A DNA stretch of 64,000 bases from Streptomyces monashensis. GTDB taxonomy: Bacteria; Actinomycetota; Actinomycetes; Streptomycetales; Streptomycetaceae. Below are positions 1-8,519 of the stretch, piece by piece; position 1 is the stretch's first letter; every line of letters begins with the position of its first letter. Position numbers and translations under genes: made by a program. Under the pieces are notes generated by a model, which saw only the letters and a program-made list of their open reading frames with translations, was not told the origin of the DNA and did no database searches. The DNA is taken from positions 62,001 to 126,000 of the forward strand of contig NZ_MLYO01000089.1 of NCBI RefSeq assembly GCF_001866665.1. Reading direction: 5' to 3'.

Positions 1-2
1 TC

Positions 3-2102
3 CAGGAGCGGTCGCCGCTGTACCGCAGGCTGCTGACCGACCCCGACGAGCTGGGCGGCGTATCCCCTGGCCACGCCCCGCCGGCCGGTCCGGCACAGGA
101 CACGACCGTGCGTGACGAACTGGACGCCGAGTTCGACGCCGAGCGGGGCGTGACCCCCCGGCTGTGGACCGGCGACCGGGCGCCCAGGGATCCGGCGCTG
201 TCCGGCACACCCGCCACGCCCGAGCTGCTCGCCCAGGTCGAGGCGCTGCCCCCGGCCACCGACACCCCGGACGTCGACGAGGCCCGGGCGGTGCGCCGTG
301 AGGACTCCTACGGGCTGCGCCGGCTGCTGCGCGGCTTCGGCGCGCCCCTGCTGGTCAGCCTGGGTCTGGTCGCCGTGGACGCGGGCGCGGGCCTGCTGCT
401 GCCGGTGCTGATCCGGCACGGCATCGACGCGGGCGTGACGAAGACGGCCCTCGGCGCGGTCTGGGCGGCCTCGCTGCTCGGCCTCGCGACCGTCCTCGTC
501 CAGTGGGCCGCGCAGATCGGCGAGACCCGGATGACCGGCCGCACCGGCGAGCGCGTCCTTTACACGCTGCGGCTGAAGATCTTCGCCCAGCTCCAGCGGC
601 TCGGGCTCGACTACTACGAGCGCGAGCTGACCGGCCGGATCATGACGCGTATGACGACCGACGTCGACGCGCTGTCGACGTTCCTGCAGACCGGCCTGGT
701 CACGGCGTTCGTCTCGGTCGTCACCTTCTTCGGCATCATGCTCGTCCTGCTGCTGATCGACGTGCAGCTCGCGCTCGTCGTCTTCGCGACCCTGCCCCCG
801 CTGATCGTCGCGACGGTCTTCTTCCGCCGGGCGAGCGTGAAGGCGTACGAACTCGCCCGCGAGCGCGTGTCGGTGGTCAACGCCGACCTCCAGGAGTCGG
901 TCGCAGGGCTGCGGATCGTGCAGGCCTTCCGACGCGAGCGCGACGGCGGGGCGCGGTTCGCCGGGCGCAGCGACGACTACCGCCGCGCCCGGATCCGCGG
1001 CCAGTGGCTGATATCGGTCTACTTCCCGTTCGTGCAGCTGCTGTCCTCGGTCGCCTCGGCGTCCGTGCTGATCGCGGGCGCGCACCGGGTGGAGGCGGCC
1101 ACGCTGACGACGGGCGCCCTGGTCGCCTACCTGCTCTACATCGACCTGTTCTTCGCGCCCGTCCAGCAGCTGTCCCAGGTCTTCGACGGCTACCAACAGG
1201 CCACGGTCTCGCTCGGCCGCATCCAGGAGCTGCTGCGCGAGCCGACGTCCACCAGGTCGGCCGACGAGCCGCTGGAGGTCCTCTCCCTGCGCGGCGAGAT
1301 CGCCTTCGAGGACGTGCACTTCGCGTACGGCGGTGAGGAGGAGGCGCTGACCGGCATCGACCTGACGATCCCCGCCGGACAGACCGTCGCCTTCGTCGGC
1401 GAGACGGGCGCGGGCAAGTCCACCCTGGTCAAGCTGGTCGCGCGGTTCTACGACCCGACCGGCGGCCGGGTCACCGCCGACGGCACGGATCTGCGCGCCC
1501 TCGACCTGACCTCGTACCGGCACCGGCTCGGGGTGGTCCCGCAGGAGGCGTACCTCTTCCCGGGCACGATCCGCGACGCGATCGCCTACGGCCGCCCCGA
1601 CGCGAGCGACGCCGAGGTGGAGGCGGCGGCGCGGGCGGTCGGCGCGCACGAGATGATCGCCGGTCTGGAGGGCGGCTACCTGCACGAGGTCGCCGAGCGC
1701 GGCCGCAACCTGTCGGCCGGCCAGCGCCAGCTGATCGCCCTCGCCCGCGCCGAACTGGTCGACCCCGACATCCTGCTCCTGGACGAGGCCACGGCCGCGC
1801 TGGACCTGGCCACGGAGGCACAGGTCAACCAGGCCACCGACCGGCTGGCGGGCCGTCGTACGGCCCGCCCGTCGCCCGACCACCACCCCTCAACGAGCGC
1901 GTACGCGCGCACCACCTTGATTGTCGCCCACCGCCTGACCACGGCGGCCCGCGCGGACCGGGTGGTGGTGATGGCCCACGGCCGGATCGCCGAGGACGGT
2001 ACGCACGACGAGCTGCTCGCCCGCGGCGGCCGGTACGCCGAGCTGTGGCGGACCTTCGTCGGCGGGGCCGAGCCGGAGGAGCCGGTCGCCGCGACCGCCT
2101 GA
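3..2102 (+). CDS. ABC exporter (TM domain + ATPase), 5' end outside the window
   Basis: The frame is open to the window edge, so this is a partial gene. The first residues (SPLYRRLLTDPDELGG) resemble the tail of a preceding exporter half, so the whole gene is probably a double-length ABC exporter; a separate gene starting at the GTG at 108 is the alternative. Counted from that GTG, six-helix membrane segments lie at about residues 75-340 and the ATPase at about 395-640. It has Walker A GETGAGKS (about 431), Q-loop VPQEAY, signature LSAGQ, Walker B LLLDEAT and H-loop IVAHRL. Between the D-loop and the H-loop is an unusual extra stretch of about 15 residues (TARPSPDHHPSTSAYA). Multidrug or lipid export is plausible; the substrate is unknown. 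Confidence 0.85.
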   Translation, partial: QERSPLYRRLLTDPDELGGVSPGHAPPAGPAQDTTVRDELDAEFDAERGVTPRLWTGDRAPRDPALSGTPATPELLAQVEALPPATDTPDVDEARAVRREDSYGLRRLLRGFGAPLLVSLGLVAVDAGAGLLLPVLIRHGIDAGVTKTALGAVWAASLLGLATVLVQWAAQIGETRMTGRTGERVLYTLRLKIFAQLQRLGLDYYERELTGRIMTRMTTDVDALSTFLQTGLVTAFVSVVTFFGIMLVLLLIDVQLALVVFATLPPLIVATVFFRRASVKAYELARERVSVVNADLQESVAGLRIVQAFRRERDGGARFAGRSDDYRRARIRGQWLISVYFPFVQLLSSVASASVLIAGAHRVEAATLTTGALVAYLLYIDLFFAPVQQLSQVFDGYQQATVSLGRIQELLREPTSTRSADEPLEVLSLRGEIAFEDVHFAYGGEEEALTGIDLTIPAGQTVAFVGETGAGKSTLVKLVARFYDPTGGRVTADGTDLRALDLTSYRHRLGVVPQEAYLFPGTIRDAIAYGRPDASDAEVEAAARAVGAHEMIAGLEGGYLHEVAERGRNLSAGQRQLIALARAELVDPDILLLDEATAALDLATEAQVNQATDRLAGRRTARPSPDHHPSTSAYARTTLIVAHRLTTAARADRVVVMAHGRIAEDGTHDELLARGGRYAELWRTFVGGAEPEEPVAATA

Positions 2103-2148
2103 CGCGCGCCGCTGACGGTCGTGCAACCGTCCGACACACTCACGCGTC

Positions 2149-2164
2149 CCGTACATCAGTACGG
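2149..2164. repeat. Short perfect palindrome upstream of a secreted-protein gene
   Basis: CCGTAC and GTACGG are separated by ATCA, between the ABC exporter and the small exported protein. It could be an operator or a weak hairpin; nothing decides between them. Confidence 0.35.
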
Positions 2165-2223
2165 CCGTCGGGGGAGGGTGACCGTGCCAGGGGGTGTTAC
2201 GGGTGATACGGGGAGGAACAACT

Positions 2224-2616
2224 GTGGACATGGGTGGAGTACGCCGGCGCCTGGCGCTCGGGGCGGCCGTGCTGGTGGGGTCCGGGACGCTCGCCCTGCT
2301 GGCGTCCGGCGTCGCCGAGGCGGCCCCGGCGGACACCTGCGCCGGGCGGGAGGTGCGGACCCTGTCGTTCAGCACGGGCGTCACGCACGTCTACAAACGC
2401 GACGGCTACATCTGCGCCATGACGGTCGCCAGACGCACCGGCGCCGTCCAGACGATGTCCGTGAGCGTGCAGGCCCGCGGCAACCGCCCGGTGACCGACA
2501 CCGGCGGCTACCGGTACGAGGCGGGCCCGGTCACCGTGCACGCCGGCCACCGCTGCGTGTGGATCAGGGGCTCGGTGGGCTCGGGCTCGGTCGACTCGGG
2601 CTGGATCCTGTGCTGA
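2224..2616 (+). CDS. Small secreted protein with four cysteines
   Basis: A protein of about 130 residues that I do not recognise. The GTG at 2224 is chosen because GGGAGG sits 7 bases upstream; a GTG ten codons earlier has no ribosome site. A basic N-terminus (VRRRLALG) is followed by a hydrophobic segment and an AEAAPA cleavage region, so Sec export is likely. The mature part of about 95 residues has four Cys (DTCAG, YICAM, HRCVW and the C-terminal ILC), enough for two disulfides. The exact C-terminal cysteine and a spacing typical of small extracytoplasmic folds support a real gene. It stands alone, convergent with the lipoprotein gene. Confidence 0.7.
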   Translation: MDMGGVRRRLALGAAVLVGSGTLALLASGVAEAAPADTCAGREVRTLSFSTGVTHVYKRDGYICAMTVARRTGAVQTMSVSVQARGNRPVTDTGGYRYEAGPVTVHAGHRCVWIRGSVGSGSVDSGWILC

Positions 2617-2647
2617 GCGGGTCCCGCGGACGGCCGTAGCCGAGGGC

Positions 2648-3208
2648 TCACAGCCGGCGGGCACAGCCCACCGGCCGGTCCCCGCCCAGCTGCACGTACA
2701 GCACCGTCGACGGCGGGCACCCGGCCCGGGTCCGCGCCGCCACGGTGATCCGGTACTGCGGCGGGTGCGCGCCCGCGCCGTCGCACCGCGTCTCGCGGAC
2801 CTGGCCGGTGCCGGAGGTGTAGACGCAGTCGCCGGGGATCGTGCGCGGGCCGCCTCCGCCGCCGGGGTCACCGGGGTGCGGGGGCTCCAGAGCGCGCATG
2901 CAGGCGTAGCCCTCGGTGCCGATGTGCAGGACGAAGTCGGTGGTCGGCGGGCACAGCGGGCCGCCGTCCGCAGCGCCCTCGTAGCGGGCGACGACCCGGG
3001 CCGCCGCCCGCTCGCCGGTGCAGGGCACCTCGGTGACGTCGGTCGTGCCGAAGGAGCTGCACGCGCCGACCGCGAGGAACCCGGTGCCGTAGCCGCCGCT
3101 CGCGGTCGGGCGGGCGTCGCCCACCGGCGCGCCCGCCCCGCCCCGGCAGCCGGTCAGCAGGGCGGCCAGCAGCAGGCACGCCAGCTTCGAGGCACCTTTC
3201 CCGCGCAT
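2648..3208 (-). CDS. Putative lipoprotein with a duplicated four-Cys domain
   Basis: The lipobox LLTGC follows a short basic N-terminus, predicting a membrane-anchored lipoprotein of about 186 residues. The start at 3208 is chosen for a run of G six bases upstream; an in-frame ATG two codons earlier is also possible. The mature part is an internal repeat. Each half has the pattern G-x-C, then V-x-x-V-x-C or V-x-E-T-x-C, then CPP(T/S)T, then (A/G)C(M/A)R, giving four Cys per half. A Gly/Pro-rich linker joins the halves. The function is unknown. It is convergent with the small secreted protein and tail-to-head with the hexosaminidase gene. Confidence 0.65.
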   Translation of the reverse strand: MRGKGASKLACLLLAALLTGCRGGAGAPVGDARPTASGGYGTGFLAVGACSSFGTTDVTEVPCTGERAAARVVARYEGAADGGPLCPPTTDFVLHIGTEGYACMRALEPPHPGDPGGGGGPRTIPGDCVYTSGTGQVRETRCDGAGAHPPQYRITVAARTRAGCPPSTVLYVQLGGDRPVGCARRL

Positions 3209-3322
3209 CGTCATCCCCCCGGCGTCCCCGCCCAGCGTGGCCCGGGACGCCGGTGCCACGCCAGACGGCGTGGGAGGGTTTCCGCCCGCCTGCGGTGGTA
3301 CGCCCGAACCGTGGGCGTACGC

Positions 3323-5146
3323 CTAGTACGTCAGCCCGTGCCCGATCGGGTACAGCACCTGCGCCGGATCGTCCGCCCGTTGCACCGGCACCGGCAGCTT
3401 CCCGCGCGGGGCCACCCGCCCGGCGATGACCCGCGCGGCCGCGCGCACCTCGACGTCGGTCCAGCCGTACGACGTCAAACAGGCCTTAACGGCGGGGAGT
3501 TGGGCCACGTCGTAGGGGTTGCGGACGGCGAGGGCGGCCACCGGGCGGCCCGTGGCCAGCAGGCGCTCCACCAGCGTGCGCTGGGAGCTGTCCGCCGTCA
3601 CGTCGTACGTCGCCACCACCACCGCGTCCGCGTCGTGGGCCGCCGTGACCGCCCGGGCGACGGCGGCGGCGGAGGGCGAGGTGCCGGTGGACAGGGCCGT
3701 GGCGGTGAAGCCCAGTTCGGTGAGGGCGGCGGCCAGGACGCCGGTGGGCGGGCCGGTGGTGCCGGTGGGGGAGTCGGGGTCGGCGCCGACGACCAGGATC
3801 CGGCGTGCGGTGCGGGGCGCGAAGGGGAGGGTACGGTCCTCGTTGACGAGCAGGGTCGTGGTGCGCTCGGCGATCCGGTCGGCCGCCGCCAGGTGCGCCT
3901 TCGTGCCCACCGTGCGCTCCACGCCCGCCCGGGAGCTGTACGGCGCGTCGAAGAGGCCGAGCCGCGACTTCAGGCGCAGGATGCGCAGGATCGATTCGTC
4001 CAGGCGGGACTCGGTCAGCTCGCCGTCCTGTACGGCCTTCAGCACGGCGTGCCAGGCCACGTCGATCGAGGGCGGGTTGAGCAACTGGTCCACCCCGGCC
4101 TTCAGGGCGAGCACCGGCACCCGGTCGTCGCCGTACTTGGTGCGCACGCCCTGCATGCCGAGGGAGTCGGTGATCACGACGCCGTCGTAGCCGAGTTCGC
4201 CGCGCAGGATGCCGGTGAGGACCGGGTGGGAGAGGGTGGCCGGGTCGCCGGAGTCGTCCAGGGCCGGGAACTGGATGTGCGCGGTCATGATCGAGTCGAT
4301 GCCGGCGGCGATCGCGGCCCGGAACGGCACGGCGTCCAGCGTCTCCCACCGGGCCCGGCTGTGGGTGATGACCGGGAAGCCGGTGTGGCTGTCGGTGGCC
4401 GTGTCGCCGTGCCCCGGGAAGTGCTTGGCGGTCGCCGCGACCCGGGACTGCTGATAGCCCGTCACCTCGGCGGCCACCAGCTCGGCCACCTTGTCCGGGG
4501 CGGCGCCGAAGGAACGGACGCCGATGATCGGGTTGGCCGGGTTGACGTTGACGTCGGCGTCCGGGGAGTAGTCCTGGTTGATGCCCATCGCGCGCAGCTC
4601 GGCGCCGGAGATCCGGCCGAGGGTCCGCGCGTCGGACCGGGAGCCCCCCGCACCGAGGGCCATCGCGCCCGGGAAGAGCGTGGCGGGCCTGCCGACCCGG
4701 CACACCGCGCCGTGCTCCTGGTCGGTGGCGATGAGCACCGGCAGCCCGCGCGCCTGGTCCAGGGAGGCCTTCTGGATGCCGTCGGACAGCTCCGCGATCT
4801 GCTGCGGATCACGGGTGTTGTGCGCCCAGGTGAAGTAGATGATGCCGCCGACGCGGTACGCCGCGATCAGCTCGGCGGCCGTGCGGACCCCCAGCTCCCT
4901 GAGGTTGGCATCGATGTCGGCCTGGTCCGGGGCGGTGGCGGAGTGGCCGTAGACCCGCATCACGAAGAGCTGGCCGACCTTCTCCTCCAGCGACATCCGG
5001 GAGATCAGGGCGCGCAGCCGGCGGTCGTCGGGCGGGGTGCCGGGGGCGGCGGCGCGGGCGTTGGCGGTCGGTGCGGTCAGCGCGGCGGTGAGGCCCGCCG
5101 TGGCGGCGAGGACGGCGCGTCGGGACGGTCTGCCGGTGTCGGACAC
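3323..5146 (-). CDS. Secreted beta-N-acetylhexosaminidase, GH3 (NagZ-like)
   Basis: A glycoside hydrolase family 3 enzyme of 607 residues, expected to release N-acetylglucosamine from cell-wall or chitin fragments outside the cell. The N-terminus has SRRAVLAATAG, a twin-arginine-like signal ending near ANARA. The family hallmark KHFPGHGDT with the following SH supplies the His/Asp dyad typical of GH3 N-acetylglucosaminidases, and VITDSLGM holds the expected nucleophile Asp. The C-terminal GH3 domain (about residues 430-607) is shortened. The GTG start has GGAAGGAG upstream. Two inverted copies of a GAAACTTCC element lie just upstream and suggest local control by an RpiR/MurR-type regulator (inference). 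Confidence 0.88.
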   Translation of the reverse strand: MSDTGRPSRRAVLAATAGLTAALTAPTANARAAAPGTPPDDRRLRALISRMSLEEKVGQLFVMRVYGHSATAPDQADIDANLRELGVRTAAELIAAYRVGGIIYFTWAHNTRDPQQIAELSDGIQKASLDQARGLPVLIATDQEHGAVCRVGRPATLFPGAMALGAGGSRSDARTLGRISGAELRAMGINQDYSPDADVNVNPANPIIGVRSFGAAPDKVAELVAAEVTGYQQSRVAATAKHFPGHGDTATDSHTGFPVITHSRARWETLDAVPFRAAIAAGIDSIMTAHIQFPALDDSGDPATLSHPVLTGILRGELGYDGVVITDSLGMQGVRTKYGDDRVPVLALKAGVDQLLNPPSIDVAWHAVLKAVQDGELTESRLDESILRILRLKSRLGLFDAPYSSRAGVERTVGTKAHLAAADRIAERTTTLLVNEDRTLPFAPRTARRILVVGADPDSPTGTTGPPTGVLAAALTELGFTATALSTGTSPSAAAVARAVTAAHDADAVVVATYDVTADSSQRTLVERLLATGRPVAALAVRNPYDVAQLPAVKACLTSYGWTDVEVRAAARVIAGRVAPRGKLPVPVQRADDPAQVLYPIGHGLTY

Positions 5147-5172
5147 GTGCGCTCCTTCCGGAGGAGAACCGC

Positions 5173-5221
5173 TGAAGGAAACTTCCGAAGGGCACCACTA
5201 TCCGGGAAGTTTCTTTCCGTC
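5173..5221. promoter_or_regulatory. Two inverted GAA(A/G)GAAACTTCC elements upstream of the GH3 gene
   Basis: One copy reads TGAAGGAAACTTCCGAAG. About 15 bases further, the other strand carries GGAAAGAAACTTCCCGG. The repeated AT-rich core in GC-rich DNA, directly upstream of the GTG start, looks like a double operator. The pattern recalls sites of RpiR/MurR-family repressors; that assignment is inference. Confidence 0.5.
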
Positions 5222-5371
5222 AAGGGACTGCACAGTAACCGGAAGAGGGGCCGCCACCGGCGCATTGGCCGGGGCGCGCCGACGGCCGGGGGCGGGGTCC
5301 GGGCCGGTCCCCGCCGCGCCGGCGTCCCAGTTCATGGACGTCGCGTCCCGGCGGGCCGCGGTGCGGCCATC

Positions 5372-6613
5372 ATGGCGGCCATGCCCGCAGTCGACATCCC
5401 CGGTTCCAAGTCCATCACCGCCCGCGCGCTCTTCCTCGCGGCCGCCGCCGACGGCGTGAGCACCCTCGTGCGGCCCCTGCGCTCCGACGACACCGAGGGC
5501 TTCGCCGAGGGCCTGACCCGGCTCGGCTACCGGGTCGGCAGCACCCCCGACACCTGGCAGGTGGACGGCCGCCCGCAGGGCCCGGCGCACGCCGAGGCCG
5601 ACGTCTACTGCCGCGACGGCGCCACCACCGCCCGCTTCCTGCCCGTCCTGGCCGCCGCCGGCCGCGGCACCTACCGCTTCGACGCCTCCCCGCAGATGCG
5701 CCGCCGCCCCCTCGGCCCGCTCACCCGCGCCCTGCGCGACCTGGGCGTCGACCTGCGGCACGAGGAGGCGGAGGGGCACCATCCGCTCACCGTCCGGGCG
5801 GCCGGCGTCGAGGGCGGCGAGGTCGTGCTGGACGCCGGCCAGTCCTCCCAGTACCTGACCGCGCTGCTCCTGCTCGGCCCGCTGACCCGCACCGGCCTGC
5901 GGATCCGCGTCACCGGACTGGTCTCGGCGCCGTACGTGGAGATCACGCTGGCGATGATGCGGGCGTTCGGCGCGCGGGTCGCCCGGGACGGCGACGTCTA
6001 CGACGTCGCGCCGGGCGGCTACCGGGCCACCACCTACCCGATCGAGCCGGACGCCTCCACCGCGAGCTACTTCTTCGCGGCGGCCGCCGTCACCCCGGGC
6101 CGCGAGGTGACCGTGCCCGGCCTCGGCACGGGCGCGCTCCAGGGCGACCTCGGCTTCGTGGAGGTACTGCGCCGGATGGGCGCCGAGGTGGAGGTCGGCA
6201 GGGACCGGACGACGGTACGCGGTACGGGAGTTCTGCGCGGGCTCACCGTGAACATGCGGGACGTCTCCGACACCATGCCGACCCTGGCCGCGATCGCGCC
6301 GTTCGCCGACGGACCCGTCCGCATCGAGGACGTGGCGAACACCCGGGTGAAGGAGTGCGACCGCCTGGAGGCCTGCGCGGACAACCTCCGCCGGCTCGGC
6401 GTGCCGGTGTCGACCGGCCCCGACCGGATCGAGATCCACCCCGGCACCCCGCGGCCGGACGTGCGGATCAAGACCTTCGGCGACCACCGCATCGTCATGT
6501 CCTTCGCGGTGACCGGCCTGCGCACACCCGGCCTGACGTACGACGACCCCGGCTGCGTCCGCAAGACGTTCCCGGGCTTCCACGAGGCCTTCGGGAAGTT
6601 CCGCCGGCAGTGA
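5372..6613 (+). CDS. aroA: 3-phosphoshikimate 1-carboxyvinyltransferase (EPSP synthase), divergent form
   Basis: Joins phosphoenolpyruvate to shikimate-3-phosphate in aromatic amino acid synthesis. The 413-residue protein has the family landmarks in order: PGSKSIT near the N-terminus, ARFL carrying the equivalent of E. coli Arg100, PQMRRRP, SSQYLTAL, SDTMPTLAA with the catalytic Asp, RVKECDR, GDHRIVM and RKTFPGFHEAF. The loop normally written GNAGTAMRP reads RDGATTARF, which places Ala where E. coli has Gly96 and Phe where it has Pro101. This marks a divergent EPSPS class, probably a second copy beside a housekeeping aroA elsewhere (inference). Start choice: ATG at 5372, with a second ATG three codons in. 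The open frame continues far upstream without coding character. Confidence 0.88.
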   Translation: MAAMPAVDIPGSKSITARALFLAAAADGVSTLVRPLRSDDTEGFAEGLTRLGYRVGSTPDTWQVDGRPQGPAHAEADVYCRDGATTARFLPVLAAAGRGTYRFDASPQMRRRPLGPLTRALRDLGVDLRHEEAEGHHPLTVRAAGVEGGEVVLDAGQSSQYLTALLLLGPLTRTGLRIRVTGLVSAPYVEITLAMMRAFGARVARDGDVYDVAPGGYRATTYPIEPDASTASYFFAAAAVTPGREVTVPGLGTGALQGDLGFVEVLRRMGAEVEVGRDRTTVRGTGVLRGLTVNMRDVSDTMPTLAAIAPFADGPVRIEDVANTRVKECDRLEACADNLRRLGVPVSTGPDRIEIHPGTPRPDVRIKTFGDHRIVMSFAVTGLRTPGLTYDDPGCVRKTFPGFHEAFGKFRRQ

Positions 6614-6632
6614 CTCCCGCGCCGGCAGCCGC

Positions 6633-7433
6633 CTAAGCCGCCTCGTCGAGCAACCTCAGCAGGTGCTCCCGTCCGCCGGCGAGAATCTCCTGAAGCGGCG
6701 CCGCCGACTCGTACCACCGCTTCTCGTACTCCCAGCACAGCCACCCGTCCCAGCCGTGCCGGCAGAGCACGTCCACGCACTCGGTGAGCGGAAGCACCCC
6801 CGCGCCCAGCGGCAGCGGCGTCGTGTCGTCGGCCGACGCGATGTCCTTGACCTGCACGTATCCCAGGTGCGGGGCGAGGGCGGCGTACGACTGCGAGGGC
6901 TGCTCGCCGCCCAGCCAGGTGTGCATGACGTCCCACAGCGCGCCGACGTGGCGGTGTCCGACGGGCCCCAGCACGCGGATCGCGGCGGCGCCGGTGCGGT
7001 GGGAGTCATGGGTCTCCAGCAGGACGCGCACCCCGAGCGCGGCGGCGTCCTCGGCCACGGTGCCGAGCCGCCGCGCGGCGACCGCGTCGGACTCGGCGGC
7101 GGGCAGGTCCGGGTCGGCGCCGGGGAAGACCCGGACGAAGGGGGCGCCGATGTCGTGGGCGAGCCGCACCAGGGCGCGCACGGCCTCGACGACCGGGCCG
7201 TCCTCGCCGGGCGCGGCCACGCGCGCGTACCCGGCGACGCCCAGGATCTCGACGCCGGCCGCCTTGAACGCGGCGGCCACGTCCGCCCGTTGGGCCGCCG
7301 TGAGGCCGGGGTGCACCGGCTCCTCGGGATGGGCGCGCAGCTCGATGCCGTGGTAGCCGTGCGTGGTGGCGAGCGCCAGCACGTCCGGCAGCGGAAGACC
7401 GGGAACCCCGAGGGTGGAGAAGGCTAGCTTCAT
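6633..7433 (-). CDS. Sugar phosphate isomerase/epimerase family TIM barrel
   Basis: An AP-endonuclease-2-like (xylose isomerase-type) barrel of 266 residues. The metal-binding positions of the family are visible: the E of GIELRAH, E and H of LLETHDSH, D of ALWDVMH, a late QVKD, and a C-terminal CWEYEKRW Glu. These enzymes isomerise or epimerise keto-sugars with a divalent metal; the substrate is unknown. The ATG at 7433 is preferred over a GTG two codons upstream because AGGG is properly spaced for the ATG. It lies 18 bases downstream of the GNAT fusion gene and is probably cotranscribed with it. It is convergent with aroA, separated by only 19 bases. Confidence 0.8.
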   Translation of the reverse strand: MKLAFSTLGVPGLPLPDVLALATTHGYHGIELRAHPEEPVHPGLTAAQRADVAAAFKAAGVEILGVAGYARVAAPGEDGPVVEAVRALVRLAHDIGAPFVRVFPGADPDLPAAESDAVAARRLGTVAEDAAALGVRVLLETHDSHRTGAAAIRVLGPVGHRHVGALWDVMHTWLGGEQPSQSYAALAPHLGYVQVKDIASADDTTPLPLGAGVLPLTECVDVLCRHGWDGWLCWEYEKRWYESAAPLQEILAGGREHLLRLLDEAA

Positions 7434-7451
7434 GGTCACGGACCCTACTCG

Positions 7452-8219
7452 TCACTCGCCCGACCGGTGCAGATCCAGGCGCCAGTCCTGACCGGTCAGG
7501 TCCTTTCCGAAGGAGCGGTGCGGCTGCTCGGCGGTGAGCACGAAGCCGTGGCGCCGGTACAGGCGCCGGGCGGCGTCGAGCACGTCGTTGGTCCACAGCA
7601 CCAGGTCGCGGTAGCCGACCCCGCGCGCGAAGTCCACGACCGCGCCGACCAGCAGGTCCCCGATGCCGTGCCCCCGCGCCTCGGGCTCGACCAGCAGCAG
7701 CCGCAGCCGCGCGGTGCCCGGGGCGTCGTCCCGTACGCACATCACGCAGCCCACGGGCCGCCCGCCCAGCTCGGCGATCCACACCCGCTCCAGATGCGGA
7801 TCGTGGTCCTCGGCGAAGTCGGCCACGATCCGGGCCACCAGCCCCTCGTAGTCGGCGTTCCAGCCGTACTCGGCGGCGTACAGCGCGGCGTTGCGCTGCA
7901 CCATCCAGCCGAGGTCGCCGGGCCGGGGCTCGCGCAGCGCGACCTCGGCAGGTCCCCGCGGGGCCGTGTCGCCGAGGGCCGTACGAAGGGCGTTCAGGGC
8001 CTCGGCGGCGCCCCGGCCGCTCGCGGTGAGGGCCACCCGCGTGCCGGAGGGGTCGCGCTCGGCCAGTCCGGCCCGCTCGACCGCGTCGAGGATCCGGGTC
8101 AGGGCCAAGTGCCCGTCCGCGAGCCCCAGTCGGGCGCGCAGCCCGGCCTCGTCGGTGCCGTCGGCGTGCGCGAGTGCGGACAGCACCCGGTCGACGGCGC
8201 GGATGTCCTGGACGGTCAT
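7452..8219 (-). CDS. Winged-helix/GNAT acetyltransferase fusion
   Basis: A protein of 255 residues. Residues 1-85 look like a short MarR-type winged helix (LRARLGLADGHLALTRILDAVE, then a wing DPSGTRVALT). Residues 95-255 are a GNAT domain with the acetyl-CoA loop VEPEARGHGIGDLLV and the closing FARGVGYRDLVLWTN. MarR-GNAT fusions act as regulators, N-acetyltransferases or both; the acetyl acceptor is unknown. A perfect TTGAA-N3-TTCAA palindrome stands 37 bases upstream, as expected for MarR-type autoregulation. It heads the two-gene unit with the TIM barrel. Confidence 0.8.
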   Translation of the reverse strand: MTVQDIRAVDRVLSALAHADGTDEAGLRARLGLADGHLALTRILDAVERAGLAERDPSGTRVALTASGRGAAEALNALRTALGDTAPRGPAEVALREPRPGDLGWMVQRNAALYAAEYGWNADYEGLVARIVADFAEDHDPHLERVWIAELGGRPVGCVMCVRDDAPGTARLRLLLVEPEARGHGIGDLLVGAVVDFARGVGYRDLVLWTNDVLDAARRLYRRHGFVLTAEQPHRSFGKDLTGQDWRLDLHRSGE

Positions 8220-8519
8220 GGCCGGCCCCCGGTGGTTGGCGATGGTTCCCAGTGGTTGAACGATTCAAGTACGTTGATTTCCCTTGCTGGTTCCCCTCTT
8301 TCCCCGTGCGGCCCGCCTTTGACTTCCCCGCCCTCTCATCGTAGGTTTAATCACGAACGTCACTTATGTCCGTTTGGCATCGAGAGTGACGGATCCGCCG
8401 CGGATCGCCTTTGCGGGCGGCGGACCCCGCCCGGAGCTGCGCGCAGGCTCCGGAGCGTCAGGAGGACGGCCCACCGGGGCCGTCGGCAGAAAAACCACAC
8501 CCTCGGAGAGGGGCTCATC
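8220..8519. other. Divergent intergenic region with structured leader
   Basis: No gene seen. It holds the MarR-type palindrome, an AT-richer stretch near 8340-8375 that probably contains the promoter for the GWG peptide gene, and a GC-rich leader with a perfect 8-bp hairpin (GACGGCCC ACCG GGGCCGTC, 8465-8484) shortly before the ribosome site. I could not match it to a known riboswitch. Confidence 0.4.
8256..8268. promoter_or_regulatory. MarR-type operator candidate TTGAA-CGA-TTCAA
   Basis: A perfect inverted repeat just upstream of the winged-helix/GNAT gene. TTGA-Nx-TCAA is a common MarR-family core. It could serve either divergent direction. Confidence 0.5.

Noticed and set aside
2765..5371. 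Long upstream extension of the aroA reading frame
   Set aside because: It runs antisense through the lipoprotein and GH3 genes, is Arg/Ala/Gly-rich without motifs, and the EPSPS family begins at the ATG near 5372.
8281..8519. ydaO-type (c-di-AMP) or other riboswitch before the GWG peptide
   Set aside because: A hairpin-rich leader is visible, but I could not align the conserved core of a known riboswitch.
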